From assembly GCA_027577415.1 (NCBI GenBank), contig JANBQS010000071.1:1-40927 (forward strand): a stretch of DNA of 40,927 bases. The letters run 5' to 3'. A program made the translations under genes and the position numbers. The first letter of the stretch is position 1; each line of letters begins with the position of its first letter. Below the pieces are notes generated by a model. That model searched no databases. It was not told the DNA's origin and worked only from the letters and a program-made list of their open reading frames with translations. This stretch comes from Coemansia sp. RSA 922. Taxonomy: Eukaryota; Kickxellomycota; Kickxellomycetes; Kickxellales; Kickxellaceae. Shown here in pieces: positions 19,387-29,904 of the stretch.

Positions 19387-21461
19387 TTAATACAAAGGGT
19401 CTCTTTAGTCTTTGGTTTCTGCACTCTTTTTATTTTGGATGCAAAAAGAATGCAAAGATCTAATGGCGCCTTTTGTAAAAAGGGGGAGAGTACTTTGAAC
19501 TTTTTGGCTCTTTCTATACACAGCCTACTTTTTTTTTTTTTGAAAAAGACTAGATCAAGTGTCCTATTGGACTTATTGACTAGAGGTGATTAGCCAAATT
19601 TATCAATTGTCAGAGATTTACCAAGACGGGCAGTGCATTTTTTTTGCGCAGCAAGACGCTTATCTGGGTTTGTATCTACGGGAACAATAGAACTAGCTGT
19701 ACACATAACAAAAGGGTGATTCCGTTCACAGTGACGGACAAGTGGTTTTCTGGCTAGAAACAAGGGAGCTCCTTTTTTCTTTCTCGTCTCAGTGAAGGAT
19801 CCCGGAAAGGAAAAACAATGAATCTTTTCTGACTGCGGCCACCAATCTGCTCTTGATTTCACACTCAGCTCTCTCCCACACTCCTAGAACGTGTCAAGTG
19901 GCTCGTGCGCAAGAAACATGGCTTAGCAGTCACAAGAATGAAGAACCCGGGACTCATTTACATTCACCGGCACTTGAAATAAAATAAAAAAACTCCGTTG
20001 GTGCAGCAGTAAAACGGGGGGGGGCAAGGAACAATGAAATACTTTCGTAATGCCGACTATGAAGGCCAGAGAAAGGGGGGGTGGTACGACCGCAGCAGCG
20101 TCTAAAAAAGACAGTGTAGAAAAAGAAAAAGGAGTATTGTGAATTAGCAATGTCCGGCGCAGTATTCATTGTGCCTATGGAAAAATCAAGCTATAGTTTT
20201 CCCAAGTAGGACACTTTGGTAATAAAAAAGGATGACGTATCCCGTGCACTCTAAGAGTGTAAATATTTTTTGCTGCGGTATCCACATCATTACTCACATT
20301 TCGAAGCGCAGTAAAAAAATATGTCCACATGCTTTTTCTAACCTCCCCCCACATGCAAGAGAAATACAATGCAGGCAAATTAGAACATACTAGAAGCAAG
20401 CGCAGAACAGCCGAAAAGGCTCCTCTATTTCACTAAAGAGATGTGCTGTCGATCATCAGTTCATTATTATTTATTTTTTCGCAGACGAAATGGAAATCAA
20501 CACAACCCCAACGACTCAAGTAATAACAGTTTCCATTCCGCAGCAAAAGCGGGCTATTCCGGAATTCTTTAAGAAAAAGTTCTTTCCACAGCAAATGGGG
20601 AAATTAATCCTCATCTCTTTTCTGCAGCTTGGGTCCCACGCCCAGGGCCCTCTCATCCTCACTTGCTGTGTACCAGAACATGAGGCAAGGGTCAGAAGGG
20701 AGGGAGGGGATGTCTGGCCTGCACACCTGCCTTGGGAGGTGGGGGTCTTCACAGAAGTCTTGGCGCGATCGCGGAGATAAGACAATGATGAGAAAGAAAG
20801 AAAAAAATCAGGAACGACTGTGGCCAGGTGACAAACGCCAGGACCAGCAGTATTAGCCATTTATAAATAGACACGCCAACAATAAAGAACAATAAGCCAA
20901 GGCAACTTTTTTTGTTGTTGGCAGTAGCTTTTATGGCGTATCCCGTTGGTATTTTTATCTCAGGCTTGGCCCAGATATAAAAAGCGGGATTAATAAGAGT
21001 TAGATGGAAGAAGTGGTATCACCACATGAATTGACGTATGTGGCGGATGAATTTTTTTGGTTAAAAGAACAGGCACGAGGAGTATCCACGTCTTGGCAAG
21101 CAAACTGAAAATAGATACCGAGAGGGGGGAGGGCAAAAAAAGCAATGTGTGGCGGAGGCTTAAAAAAAAGGCCATAGGAATCCCGCGAGTCCATCCAGCC
21201 AAGAAAAAAAGTAGTTACCCCCCTCCCTGTTGTCAGAAACCCGGGGGGTGAGAAGGCAATTAAATAGGGAGAGGGCATCAGGAAATTATCAGCATAAGCA
21301 GCAAGCCGCAGCAGGCCCAAGTGATGACCAGCAGGTTTTGTTGGCATACGTGTACCGTCTTTTTTTAATGCTTGCCAGGTTGTCTCGCAACTTTTTTCTT
21401 TCCCCTTTTGTGGAGGAGGAGGGGGAGTGCTTGGCACTTGCATCCGCAGTCGCTATAAGGC

Positions 21462-21469
21462 TATAAAAG
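21462..21469 (+). promoter_or_regulatory. TATA box of the small zinc-finger gene
   Basis: TATAAAAG lies about 155 bases upstream of the ATG at 21623, inside a G/C-richer stretch. It is followed by a pyrimidine-rich leader ending just before the coding start. Position and sequence fit a core promoter. Confidence 0.5.
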
Positions 21470-21622
21470 GATGGCCCTCTTCTGAGTTGTTTTGTGAACA
21501 GACCTTTTCTCTACTATCCATCTTTTTTATTTATCTTCTCATTTTTTAAATTGAAGCTCTACACTCTTACCTACACTCTTTCCCCCCGTAGCCGTCTTTT
21601 AAGACACACACATATAGTTACA

Positions 21623-21796
21623 ATGTGTGATACCGTCTGCGCCAACAACAACAAGCACCGCTTCGGCAGCGAAGCGTTTGGCGTCTTCCGGCTCTACAGC
21701 TACATTTGCAACATATGCGGTACGGTGTTTAGCAGCGTAGAGGACGCCGACGACCACGTCAAGGAGAACCACTTCTTCCCTGCCCTCGACTTTTAA
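21623..21796 (+). CDS. 57-residue protein with a single C2H2 zinc finger
   Basis: The product carries one C2H2-type motif (C29, C32, H45, H50 with spacing C-x2-C-x12-H-x4-H) in YICNICGTVFSSVEDADDH. There is little else besides a short N-terminus with cysteines at positions 2 and 6. The codons are G/C-rich, unlike the flanking DNA, and a TATA box and pyrimidine-rich leader lie upstream. The frame extends up to 21494, but that part is low-complexity leader, so the ATG at 21623 is chosen. Single-finger microproteins can bind RNA, DNA or protein partners; no function can be assigned. It is convergent with REX4. Confidence 0.65.
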   Translation: MCDTVCANNNKHRFGSEAFGVFRLYSYICNICGTVFSSVEDADDHVKENHFFPALDF

Positions 21797-22038
21797 CAAC
21801 ACCTAGTACACTCTAGATCGAGTGTCATTTTTTGTACATATATCTTGCTCCTGTATCTTCTAGCTCTAACCAACTCTTTTTTGTAAACATCTTTTTTATA
21901 AGCGTCCATCTTTGGAAGGCCGTTGTCACAAACAAACAAAAAAATATACACAAACTCTTTTCATTGCTATCAATTGCTCCGCAGCCAAAAACCTAGTAAA
22001 AGTAAAAGTAGGATGTTCCTTGCAGGACAAAAAAAAGG

Positions 22039-23334
22039 TTACTGAGATTGCTGCTCGTGGATTTCCTTCCGCAGTTGGGCGAAGCGCTCCTTGGACTTTG
22101 CTTTCTTGATCTCAAGCTTGTAGCGCTTGGGTGCCAGCGATAGCTCCCACTCATCCTTGACCTTGCGGTAGAGCAGCATAGTAGTCTTTGCATCGGTGAC
22201 AGACGAGTGCTCGCCCTCCTGGATAGTGATGCTCAACAGCGACGCGGCCAGCTTACGCAGCGCCGGCGCAGAGCCCTTATTCAGCTTTTTGAACTCTGCG
22301 TAGCGCGACGTATCCCTGATCAGAAGCGGCGGGTGCGAGATCATTAGCGCAGCCAAGTCGTTCTTAATAGCATGCCCGACCAGCACACGGTCCTTAACCA
22401 GGGCAGCGACCTCCTCCTGCACCTCTTTGAAGGCCCGCCCTTGTGCCAAATCAGCCTTGCGGATCCCCGACACCCAAGTACGGTAGTCAGTGACGGGCTC
22501 CAATGGCTTTACGTAGGTGTCTAGTATTACGTGGCCGTAGTAGTTGACTATGGACACGCGGGCCAACATGGATCTGCAGCCCTTGAGGCCGGCGCCTACC
22601 ATCTCGCAGTCAATGGCCAAGTACTTGCCAATCGCCTCGCGCTTCTCCTTTGATATTTTGCTGTCCGACACGCCTGCCGCTGAGCGCCTGGCACTGGGCG
22701 CCTTGACCAAATCCACGGGCAGGTCTTCGTCATCGGACTCCTTGGCAGCATGCTTGCGCTTGCGGCCCGCAGAGGCACGCTCAAAGGCCGTGTCTTCGTC
22801 GAGCTTGGCAAACCAGTCGTTCTCATCACGCGGCACGTCACTACCGCCCCGCCGCTCATCGTCGTCGGCCACTGACATTGCCAGCCGCAGCGCCCGCTGC
22901 CGCTCCTCCGCTGCTGCTGCCTTTTCCGCATCCTCGCCGTCTGGGCATTCGCTGCTTGCAGGCCGTACAGGATTTGCAGTACTCGGCTTGGCACTGTCTT
23001 TTTCGTCATCGCCAGAGTCCCAGGCGTAGAGATCGGCTACATCGTCGTCGTTAAACTCTGCATCTTCTACAGCGATATCCACGCTTTCTTCGACGAGTTC
23101 AACTGCTGGCTTGGGCTTTTTCTTTTGTGTGGTCTTTTTCTTCTTCTTATCCTGGCTATCGTCGAATAAAAGCGCATCGACAATGTCGTCTACGTTATCG
23201 CCATCCTTTTGCTTTGACCGCTTGCTCTTTCGCTTCTTTTGCGTCAGGTTGTCTATCGATAGGACAATGTCTCCAGGCCCATCGTCCACATCGTCATTGC
23301 CGTCTCGTGCCTGCCTTGACATTTTGACCGTCAT
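22039..23334 (-). CDS. REX4: RNA exonuclease 4 (DEDDh family)
   Basis: This 431-residue protein has a C-terminal 3'-5' exonuclease domain of the Rex4/ISG20 type. Visible catalytic residues are D242 and E244 in AIDCEMVGAG, D326 in HAIKNDLAAL, and H376 and D381 in HSSVTDAKTTMLLYR. Rex4 acts in the nucleolus in pre-rRNA (ITS1) processing. The N-terminal ~220 residues are disordered, with alternating acidic tracts and lysine-rich clusters (KKRKSKRSK, KKKKTTQKKK) that suit nuclear or nucleolar import. This makes the protein longer than yeast Rex4. The ATG at 23334 is chosen because the upstream 96 codons (to 23622) encode phenylalanine-rich low-complexity sequence. Confidence 0.92.
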   Translation of the reverse strand: MTVKMSRQARDGNDDVDDGPGDIVLSIDNLTQKKRKSKRSKQKDGDNVDDIVDALLFDDSQDKKKKKTTQKKKPKPAVELVEESVDIAVEDAEFNDDDVADLYAWDSGDDEKDSAKPSTANPVRPASSECPDGEDAEKAAAAEERQRALRLAMSVADDDERRGGSDVPRDENDWFAKLDEDTAFERASAGRKRKHAAKESDDEDLPVDLVKAPSARRSAAGVSDSKISKEKREAIGKYLAIDCEMVGAGLKGCRSMLARVSIVNYYGHVILDTYVKPLEPVTDYRTWVSGIRKADLAQGRAFKEVQEEVAALVKDRVLVGHAIKNDLAALMISHPPLLIRDTSRYAEFKKLNKGSAPALRKLAASLLSITIQEGEHSSVTDAKTTMLLYRKVKDEWELSLAPKRYKLEIKKAKSKERFAQLRKEIHEQQSQ

Positions 23335-23498
23335 TGTATATGAGAAATAAATTGAATTACAGAAAGTTATAAAAGAAACACCAGAGAGAAAAAAAAAAAA
23401 CAAAACATGAAAATTTTCATGCGCCAAAAGAAAAGAAAAAAAGAAAAGCCCACCCCTGAGATCACGATGATTCCAATCACGGCTGATCACAAGACCGT

Positions 23499-25868
23499 TT
23501 ACGAACCATTTGGTTGAAGCCGGCCAGCAGCGTTGACAGCGTCGTCGATGTGCATGAGCTTGAGCATGTCGGCAATAGCGTCGATGGGCCATACTGAGCC
23601 CATTTCCAAGAGAGACTTCCACAGTAAACAGGCATCATGCAAGCACTGCTTCAACTCTGCCACCCACTGGTCCCTCTCCAGCCCTTGAGTATCATCGACA
23701 TCCAAAACATGCCTGCAGACGCGAATCTGACGCAATAGCACCGTGGTGCTAATAAACACAGCAAAGGGAATAACCATATCAACGTAGTCCAGCGGGATAT
23801 CGCTGTTTTTGCGCAGACTGTCGGACAAATCATGAGCACACTGTACGCAATAAGCCCACGACTCGGGCTCAACGTCATGAGCAACCAAACCATGGCACCA
23901 TGTCGGTCCGAATTTCTGAACAAGCAATGAAGTAATCGCCAGTGTCTCTTTGTCAAAGTCACTCTCTCCATGCGTCGGTAAGAACTGTTGCTCTGCCTCG
24001 GTGAAGAACGATGGTCGGTTAGCCAGGTGCAAGAGCGTGCCCATGCCGAGCGCGTAAATGTTGATACAAAAGTACCGGACTCGCACTAGAAACATCCGCT
24101 GTCGAATATCCCCAAAGAAACTAGCCCCTTGCGGCGGCACCGCCTGGTCGCGCAACTATTCGGGTGACACAAGCTTGCTTTTCCAGTCTTGTAGCTCTGC
24201 GTCGTATTTGATGAACAACGGCGACTCTCCCAGTAACTGCGGTCCGGCCATACCTTTGCCCTTTGCGCCACTAATTGCCTGTGACTTTTGCCGAACCCAC
24301 GATGCTTTGGCGTTGCGCTGCATCATTCCAACTAGCGATATAAAGCTATCGTACGGTGCATGGTCGTTGAACGACTGAGATAATGCATCCATAACTGCCA
24401 CCGCCATTTTATGCTTCGTCCTGCCACTATCCGCTATAGTGTCAGGGCCCTGTAGTAGCAAGGAAAGGCTGAGATCATCCCATTCGGCATCGGAGCATGG
24501 TGCGCTGAGGAAAACGTTGCCTTGGAGGATAATAGGCGTGCGAGCAGCGACTCCAGAATGGTGGCTATCAAATTTGCTGTGTATCCAGAGCACTCGACGC
24601 TTAGTCTCGCGCTCTACCCACTCGTCCCACGTTAGTCCTGGTCGCTGCGGGTCGTAGCGATCCAGCTCATGCCATCCGAGCTGTATGAGAAGATTAGAAA
24701 CTGCAGTCTTCAGCGTATCGATACAAGTAAAGCCACGCACGGCGGCTAAGCCAACGCAGGCCAATTGGAATGCACACATCTCGTCGACTGTTGGAGTTGT
24801 CTCGCGAATGGTAATCGCAGTGACTATGCGAGTAAACAGCTTATCGATGTGGATAGTGCGTCCCAGCCGCCTAGATACAAACGCGGAGGTTGAAGCACGG
24901 AGTGAGGCCTCGAGTAAAGGGCAAAGCGTGCCAGCCACTACCTTGCGAAGCAGCGTCGACGGGTGTAAGCTGGGACAGTAGCTGTAGATGTACGTGTAGT
25001 AGGCGATAATCGACTCTCGCAGCTCCTCGTCGACTTGAGCTGACATAAATTCTTCCATCAAGTTGCCTAGTGCAGGCGGCTGGAGCTCTGCTGGTCGGTG
25101 GCAAGGAGGTAGAGTACGCGGGCCCTTGGCACCGTAATCAGAAGGCTCGTCGGCCTGCTGGGTGTCGCTAGCCGCCGCCGCCGTCTCGGCCGACAAGCTG
25201 GCATACTTATCATCGGCATTGAGGTCGTCGGCAACGTTGAGCAAACTGGCAATAGAAAGTGTCGACTTGGCGACAGTACGTGGGCTAGAACCGCTCCTTC
25301 TCGCCTGGTCGCTGCCACCAGTTTCAATGTCCGGGTACAATTCATCGTCGTCACGTGGTTTTGGACCCCTTCGGCGGGACTTTCTCCACTCGCAAGCAAC
25401 ATTGTCTCTTAGGCAGTTGTCGCATCGAACAGAGCCATCAGCAAAGACATTGCGTACGCACCGGGCCTTTCTTCTGTGGCAGTGGTTGCATGCCTGCGTA
25501 CACCGGATTCGACGCGGCTGGGAGTATCCGATGCCAGAAGTGCTGCCAACAAAGTCGGCTGGTTGGAAACCGAGTTGAGCTGGATTGTAGTAGGGTAGAT
25601 GTCTGGGCAGGTGATACATGGGCGGCCCTGGCGCTTGTGCGCTTGCGAGTGGCGTAAAGTAGTACTGCGTCGGTGCGGATGTAGCTGGTACATAGAATAA
25701 GGATTGTTGCGGGTGCAAGGCCTCAGTGTGGCGGGTCGTCCACTCGCCAGCGACGACATTGTCGCTTCTGGCGCCACTGTATCCATGATAATTATGCGGC
25801 GGTGCTTCTCTCTGATCAAACACCAATTGTTCGTGACCGGTCTGTCTAGAAGACGTGTACTGGTCCAT
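23499..25868 (-). pseudogene. Zn2Cys6 fungal transcription factor interrupted by one in-frame TAG
   Basis: The first 570 codons (25868 down to 24159) encode a Gal4-type factor. The zinc cluster has C127, C130, C137, C149, C152 and C159 (ACNHCHRRKARC, then RCDNCLRDNVAC), followed by a basic linker RKSRRRGPKPR and the start of the fungal-specific regulatory domain. A TAG at 24158-24156 ends this frame inside that domain, just after LQDWKSKLVSPE. Reading continues without a frame change for 218 more codons to 23499, including FLVRVRYFCINIYALGMG and helical sequence typical of the rest of the domain. Normal codon use on both sides points to a recent nonsense change, a base error or readthrough. 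No plausible GT-AG intron removes the stop. If the short form is made, it keeps DNA binding and loses most of the regulatory domain. Confidence 0.75.
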
Positions 25869-26914
25869 CTCAGTTTTTTTGTGGGACCAAAAAAGGCGAC
25901 AAAGTGGCTATACCAATAGAGCGAATAATAATAATAGCAATAATAATAATAATGTGTGAAGAAAAGCATCCAGTCGATAGAAAAAAAAAGGGAAAAAGAG
26001 AAAAGAAGGACGATGGAGGATAGTCGGAATAAATCAGGGAAATTTCATTGTGGCAAGAATCCAAAGAGGGAAAAGTAATTGCCCAAACTCACTTTTCGAT
26101 GCGTGATACAAATGTATGGATCAGGCACTGTACATGTCAAAAATGGGAATTTGAGTGTCAAACCGCCTGGGCGGAAGAAATGGCGACCCTTTTTCGTTTT
26201 CTTTTTTTCTTTTTCCTCCAAACTGTGTATCCGAGTCCGCTTATCAAAGCGACATATCTTTTTCTGACAGAGTGGAATTACACAAACTTGTTTATTAATT
26301 GCATTCGCAATTATCTGGTCGCCGGGCTATAATAAACAGAGACGCACAAGTTGCATGTCAAATATTGAACACACTATTAGCCAGCCGCATGATGTTTGAG
26401 ATTGACCCGGCTGAAAGAAAGAAAAAAAAGTGGGGGAAGAATACATTTGAATTCTTTTCTTTTGGAATATTGACTGATGCAGGCATTTTTTCCGTTGTTT
26501 TGTGGAACGTCAAGCAGATAAGCGACGGCAAAGTGTTCGTTTACGTACATTTTGAATGGAAGATCGACGCTGCTACCTCCGACTTGCCGCTGCCGCTTGC
26601 CGCTACTCCATTCTCCTGATAAACCTAATTTTGGACATCCAAAACACTCATGCAGATGTGCTGCATCCCCCTTTGCATGTCTAATTAGCGAGGGTATGGC
26701 TGGTCGAGCGACTGCATCGGCGTTTCCGTAAAAAGCTGCAGGATTGAACCGGCTCAATAATTGACAAAAAAGCGAGCCAAGCCGTGGGAAGAGGGGGAGG
26801 GGAAAAAGACTGGGCTGCGCAAAACAAAAAAAAACCTTGTTTTCATTTTTTTGTTGCTTTTTTTATTTTATTAAATTAGCTGAATTACCACTATTTCTAG
26901 TTATTTGTGTTCTC
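25869..26914. other. intergenic region between the divergent Zn2Cys6 factor and EME1
   Basis: This 1-kb shared promoter region starts with an (AAT)n microsatellite at about 25922-25953, followed by purine- and pyrimidine-rich tracts. Frames here are short and unrecognised. No MCB or E2F cluster like that of RFA1 was seen upstream of EME1. Confidence 0.5.
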
Positions 26915-29218
26915 ATGCTGGGCTATTCCGGTACCGACGTCATAGAGCTGCTGAGCGACGACGACTCGCTCTTGGACGGTGCTGCCGACGAGTCTGTGTT
27001 AGAAGTCGTGGTTGCTCCGAGTCGAAATGTGTGGCCTAGCTCTACACCCAGCGTCAACCACACTAGTCGGGTCTTTAATTTACTGACACCCAATACGCCT
27101 GGCACGCCCGACTTGCCGTCTCCATCGGCGATCTTGGGCTTACCACGCAGGCGCGAGCTCTCCAGCGAGAGTGGTGGCAGTCGACAGGCGCTGACACCGA
27201 CTAGAACCCACCAAAGGCTAGCACAAGTAGTGCATGGCGGCAGCCTCAGCAGCGGGCTCAGCAGCAATGGCAACCGCGATACATTGCTATCGAGGCAAGC
27301 AGCTCTGGACTTGCCCTCATCGCCACCAGCAACCTATGGCGATGATGAGCCGTTTGACGTGTTTGGCAGTGCCAGATCATTTTCATACAGCTCTCAGCCA
27401 TCACCACCGCCACCACTTGCTGTTACAGTTGATGAGGATTTGGACGATGGCAGGTTTCTTGACGACATTATCAACCGCCAATCCGAATTCATTGACGACA
27501 CATTGGAGACCGGCGACAGGGTCTATGCAGGAGTTGTATCAGAGTTTGAATTGGGTATCGGTCCCTCGAGCTTATATCGCAGACCACAGGCCAACAATAG
27601 CAGCGCTGATTGGCGGCGAGAAACAGCAAGTGTGGACTTTAGCGATGCTGCTGCTACGGAGATTATCGACTCTTCTTCATCCGAGGACGAGTCCGCACCT
27701 GAACCAAAACAGACCGCCAGGACATTTGATATATTGCCAAGGCTCAGCGACTCGTCTAGCTTTAGACTGTTTTCAAGTCGCTCGGCATCAGTGGAGTTGG
27801 GCCGCAGATATCGTGACGACGTACATACAATATCGACCGATCCCTCGGTTACCGCTCTAACCTCTGAGAGGTCTGACCATCCGATCGTGAGAGCGCTGTC
27901 CAGAAGCAGCGAAATAGGCAGAGTAGCAGTCAGAAAGGAGAGTTCTGCAGAGCAACGGCGAATAGAGGCTGAGCGGAAAAAAACCGAACGAGCAGCAGAA
28001 AGGGAGCGCAAAGAACGCGAAAAGGAGTATCAAAAGGGCATAAGCAGCGTCAACAAGAAACAAGTTGACCAGCGAATGCTTGCTCGCGACATGACGCTCG
28101 TCGTTGATCCCGGCGTACTCTCGCTGCTAAAGGAGCCAAAGCGAACAACTGCCGCTGTGCCACCACAGTCCATGTCCGAAGAAGCCGCACCTTTGGGGAG
28201 TGGCAACAAGGAGCACTTGGTATTCGAGCGATTGCGTGAGGAGGAAGTCAAGTACCGGGTTGAAGAGACCAATTCTGCTTGTGGAATTTTGTGGGAGATG
28301 CTCGTACGCCGTAAATGGGACAGCAGGACGAACTTGTACGTACCGATTTCCTGCCCGCAGACTTGCAAAGTAAAGAGCGTGGCGATGGTAGTGCTATCGA
28401 GTGACAGATTTGTTGAACTCTTGGCTAACAACCGCGTGGAGACGCTGTTAGAGATATGGCGCGGCGCATTGGCTACCAAGCGGCTGTTTGTCACTGTGGT
28501 TGGGCTACAAAAGTACTTGCGTCGTGCTGCAGCTGTTGAGACTAGGGAGTTTGCCCGTCAGATGCGCACCCATCTCAAGGACAGCGTGGCAACAACTGCG
28601 ACAAGTGGCAAGGCGAAGACGCGTAAGCAGCCAGCGCAATCAGAGCTGCAGAATCAGCCGAGTGAGGAGGCGGTGGAGGAGGCGGTGCTTCGGCTGCAGA
28701 TGACTCGCCCGTGGGTGACGTGGTTTACGCAGTGTGCCGACGCGCGTGAGCTGGGACGCTTGCTGTGGCAGACCACGATGGATTTGGCCCTGGCAGAATT
28801 CAACGGTGACCGAGACGCAATTGCTGACGATGACGAGCTCTTTGGCGAGCAGGCTGAACCTGAAACGTCACAAGTCGATGCTGTTGGGTTTATCACCAAT
28901 GACGTCGCGTCTGCTCTGAATGCGGCAGTGATTAGAACTGGTACTGACTTGGCCGACTCGTGGATTCGAGCGCTGACACAGATCCCAAAGGTCACACAGC
29001 CTGTGGCGCAGAGCATTGCTGCGCAGTATCCGACACCCAAACGGCTATTTGAGGCATGGCGGCGGATGGCTTCGGAGGCCGAGTGTGAGCAACTCTTGGC
29101 ACAACTCTCGGTGGCTAGCGCGACGGCAGCTGGGCGACGACTGGGGTCGGCAATGTCAACTAGAATTTACCGTGTATTCAACGAGCCAGATGCAGGAAGG
29201 CCGTTTGCCGAGCTGTGA
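26915..29218 (+). CDS. EME1: crossover-junction endonuclease subunit EME1/Mms4-like
   Basis: This 767-residue protein matches the non-catalytic partner of MUS81, which cleaves branched recombination and fork intermediates in the nucleus. An N-terminal SUMO-interaction-like motif (DVIELLSDDD, residues 8-17) opens a long acidic, serine-rich region. A charged helix follows at about 345-385 (AERKKTERAAERERKEREKE). The C-terminal half has an ERCC4-like fold (VAMVVLSSDRFVELLANNRV, then LFVTVVGLQKYLRR) without the ERKxxxD active site, then helix-hairpin-helix-like sequence (LTQIPKVTQPVAQSIAAQYP). Absence of the catalytic motif favours EME1 over MUS81. The ATG at 26915 is chosen because the 26 upstream codons are phenylalanine-rich leader. 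Confidence 0.82.
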   Translation: MLGYSGTDVIELLSDDDSLLDGAADESVLEVVVAPSRNVWPSSTPSVNHTSRVFNLLTPNTPGTPDLPSPSAILGLPRRRELSSESGGSRQALTPTRTHQRLAQVVHGGSLSSGLSSNGNRDTLLSRQAALDLPSSPPATYGDDEPFDVFGSARSFSYSSQPSPPPPLAVTVDEDLDDGRFLDDIINRQSEFIDDTLETGDRVYAGVVSEFELGIGPSSLYRRPQANNSSADWRRETASVDFSDAAATEIIDSSSSEDESAPEPKQTARTFDILPRLSDSSSFRLFSSRSASVELGRRYRDDVHTISTDPSVTALTSERSDHPIVRALSRSSEIGRVAVRKESSAEQRRIEAERKKTERAAERERKEREKEYQKGISSVNKKQVDQRMLARDMTLVVDPGVLSLLKEPKRTTAAVPPQSMSEEAAPLGSGNKEHLVFERLREEEVKYRVEETNSACGILWEMLVRRKWDSRTNLYVPISCPQTCKVKSVAMVVLSSDRFVELLANNRVETLLEIWRGALATKRLFVTVVGLQKYLRRAAAVETREFARQMRTHLKDSVATTATSGKAKTRKQPAQSELQNQPSEEAVEEAVLRLQMTRPWVTWFTQCADARELGRLLWQTTMDLALAEFNGDRDAIADDDELFGEQAEPETSQVDAVGFITNDVASALNAAVIRTGTDLADSWIRALTQIPKVTQPVAQSIAAQYPTPKRLFEAWRRMASEAECEQLLAQLSVASATAAGRRLGSAMSTRIYRVFNEPDAGRPFAEL

Positions 29219-29374
29219 ATACAATATTTATTTGAAAGCCTTGTGTGTGTTATTTTATTGTTAGAAGAAATGCCTTCAGACTCTCAAGCTTGCAATGTGG
29301 CTTGGTCTTTTGCTGGCTGGAATGCTGCGGATTTCTGCCACGTTAAACCTGAGCAATGCTTGAGAATCACATTA

Positions 29375-29597
29375 GCACTGGTCGCTACAATGCGACGCCA
29401 GAAAGTGAGATACAGGAATTGTGAAGAAGGACTGCGCCCAATTGGTATCAATAACTACGATGTCTGCCTAGTTGGTTGCCTGGAGTATATGGATGTGGGG
29501 CATGGTCATCGGCATTAGTGCTGCTTATGCTGTGGCGAAACTTTTTAGATGGCTCAATGTCTATTCTGCATGGGAAGAAGTGGATAGCCTGCTCTAA
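29375..29597 (+). pseudogene. relic of the C-terminal end of an AAA-ATPase-like/PD-(D/E)XK protein
   Basis: The segment encodes NCEEGLRPI and YDVCLVGCLEYMDVG, matching AEEGLRQI and YASCLVGCLERLDIG of the copy ending at 34510. A one-base frameshift near 29501 moves the rest to another frame, where the match continues to a shared EVDSLL-type end and a TAA at 29595-29597. No ATPase or nuclease core remains. It sits 0.3 kb upstream of the intact family member, so it is probably the tail of a deleted tandem copy. Confidence 0.7.
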
Positions 29598-29904
29598 ATC
29601 TCACCCTTTTGGTCATCCAGAGCTCGCTTTAACAATCTAAATTAAGTTACGTAGATGACCTTAGCAATATGGACGAGAAGTTCACAAAAAGACCACACGC
29701 TCGAGTATTGGACGGAATCAGTCCCATCAGAGCTCCGCCCAGACCAACGTGGGCTTTACTGCGGATCTTTTGCTTTCCCTTGAAGATGCGCCCCCTTCTC
29801 TTCCTCAAAAATCTTTTGTATTTTCTTTTGTTTTCTTTTGTTTGCATTTCGCACAATTTATAATTCACTTTTTTTTTTTTAAACCGGAATTCTTGCTATA
29901 TAAA
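29598..29904. other. promoter region of the intact AAA-ATPase-like/PD-(D/E)XK gene
   Basis: This 307-bp segment lies between the upstream relic and the intact gene. It holds pyrimidine-rich runs, then a T run at 29871-29880 and TATATAAA at 29897-29904. The TATA-like string ends directly at the proposed ATG, which is unusually close. No gene is supported. Confidence 0.45.

Larger units (their letters stand above)
19112..21622. other. 2.5-kb region without a supportable gene
   Basis: Short frames on both strands are A/T-homopolymer or simple-sequence translations with no recognised motif. Notable items are an imperfect hairpin at 19344-19386, a G-run at 20020-20026, a GC-rich island at about 20625-20775, and the promoter of the small zinc-finger gene near 21460. 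The region separates the divergent TMBIM-like copy 3 and the small zinc-finger gene, so it probably holds both promoters. The length leaves room for an unrecognised non-coding RNA. Confidence 0.5.

Noticed and set aside
19590..19862. 90-codon minus-strand frame ending TARLGKSLTIDKFG
   Set aside because: No family, promoter or codon signal was recognised; kept only as part of the gene-free region.
20490..20860. Overlapping frames of about 75-114 codons on both strands
   Set aside because: They are produced by the GC-rich island, have no recognisable motif, and compete with one another.
23335..23622. N-terminal extension of REX4
   Set aside because: The added residues are low-complexity with phenylalanine runs and fill the promoter region.
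24120..24200. An intron that would remove the TAG in the Zn2Cys6 gene
   Set aside because: The only GT-AG pairs spanning the stop (for example about 27 or 50 bases apart) are very short, lack a branch site, and would delete sequence that reads as ordinary domain coding.
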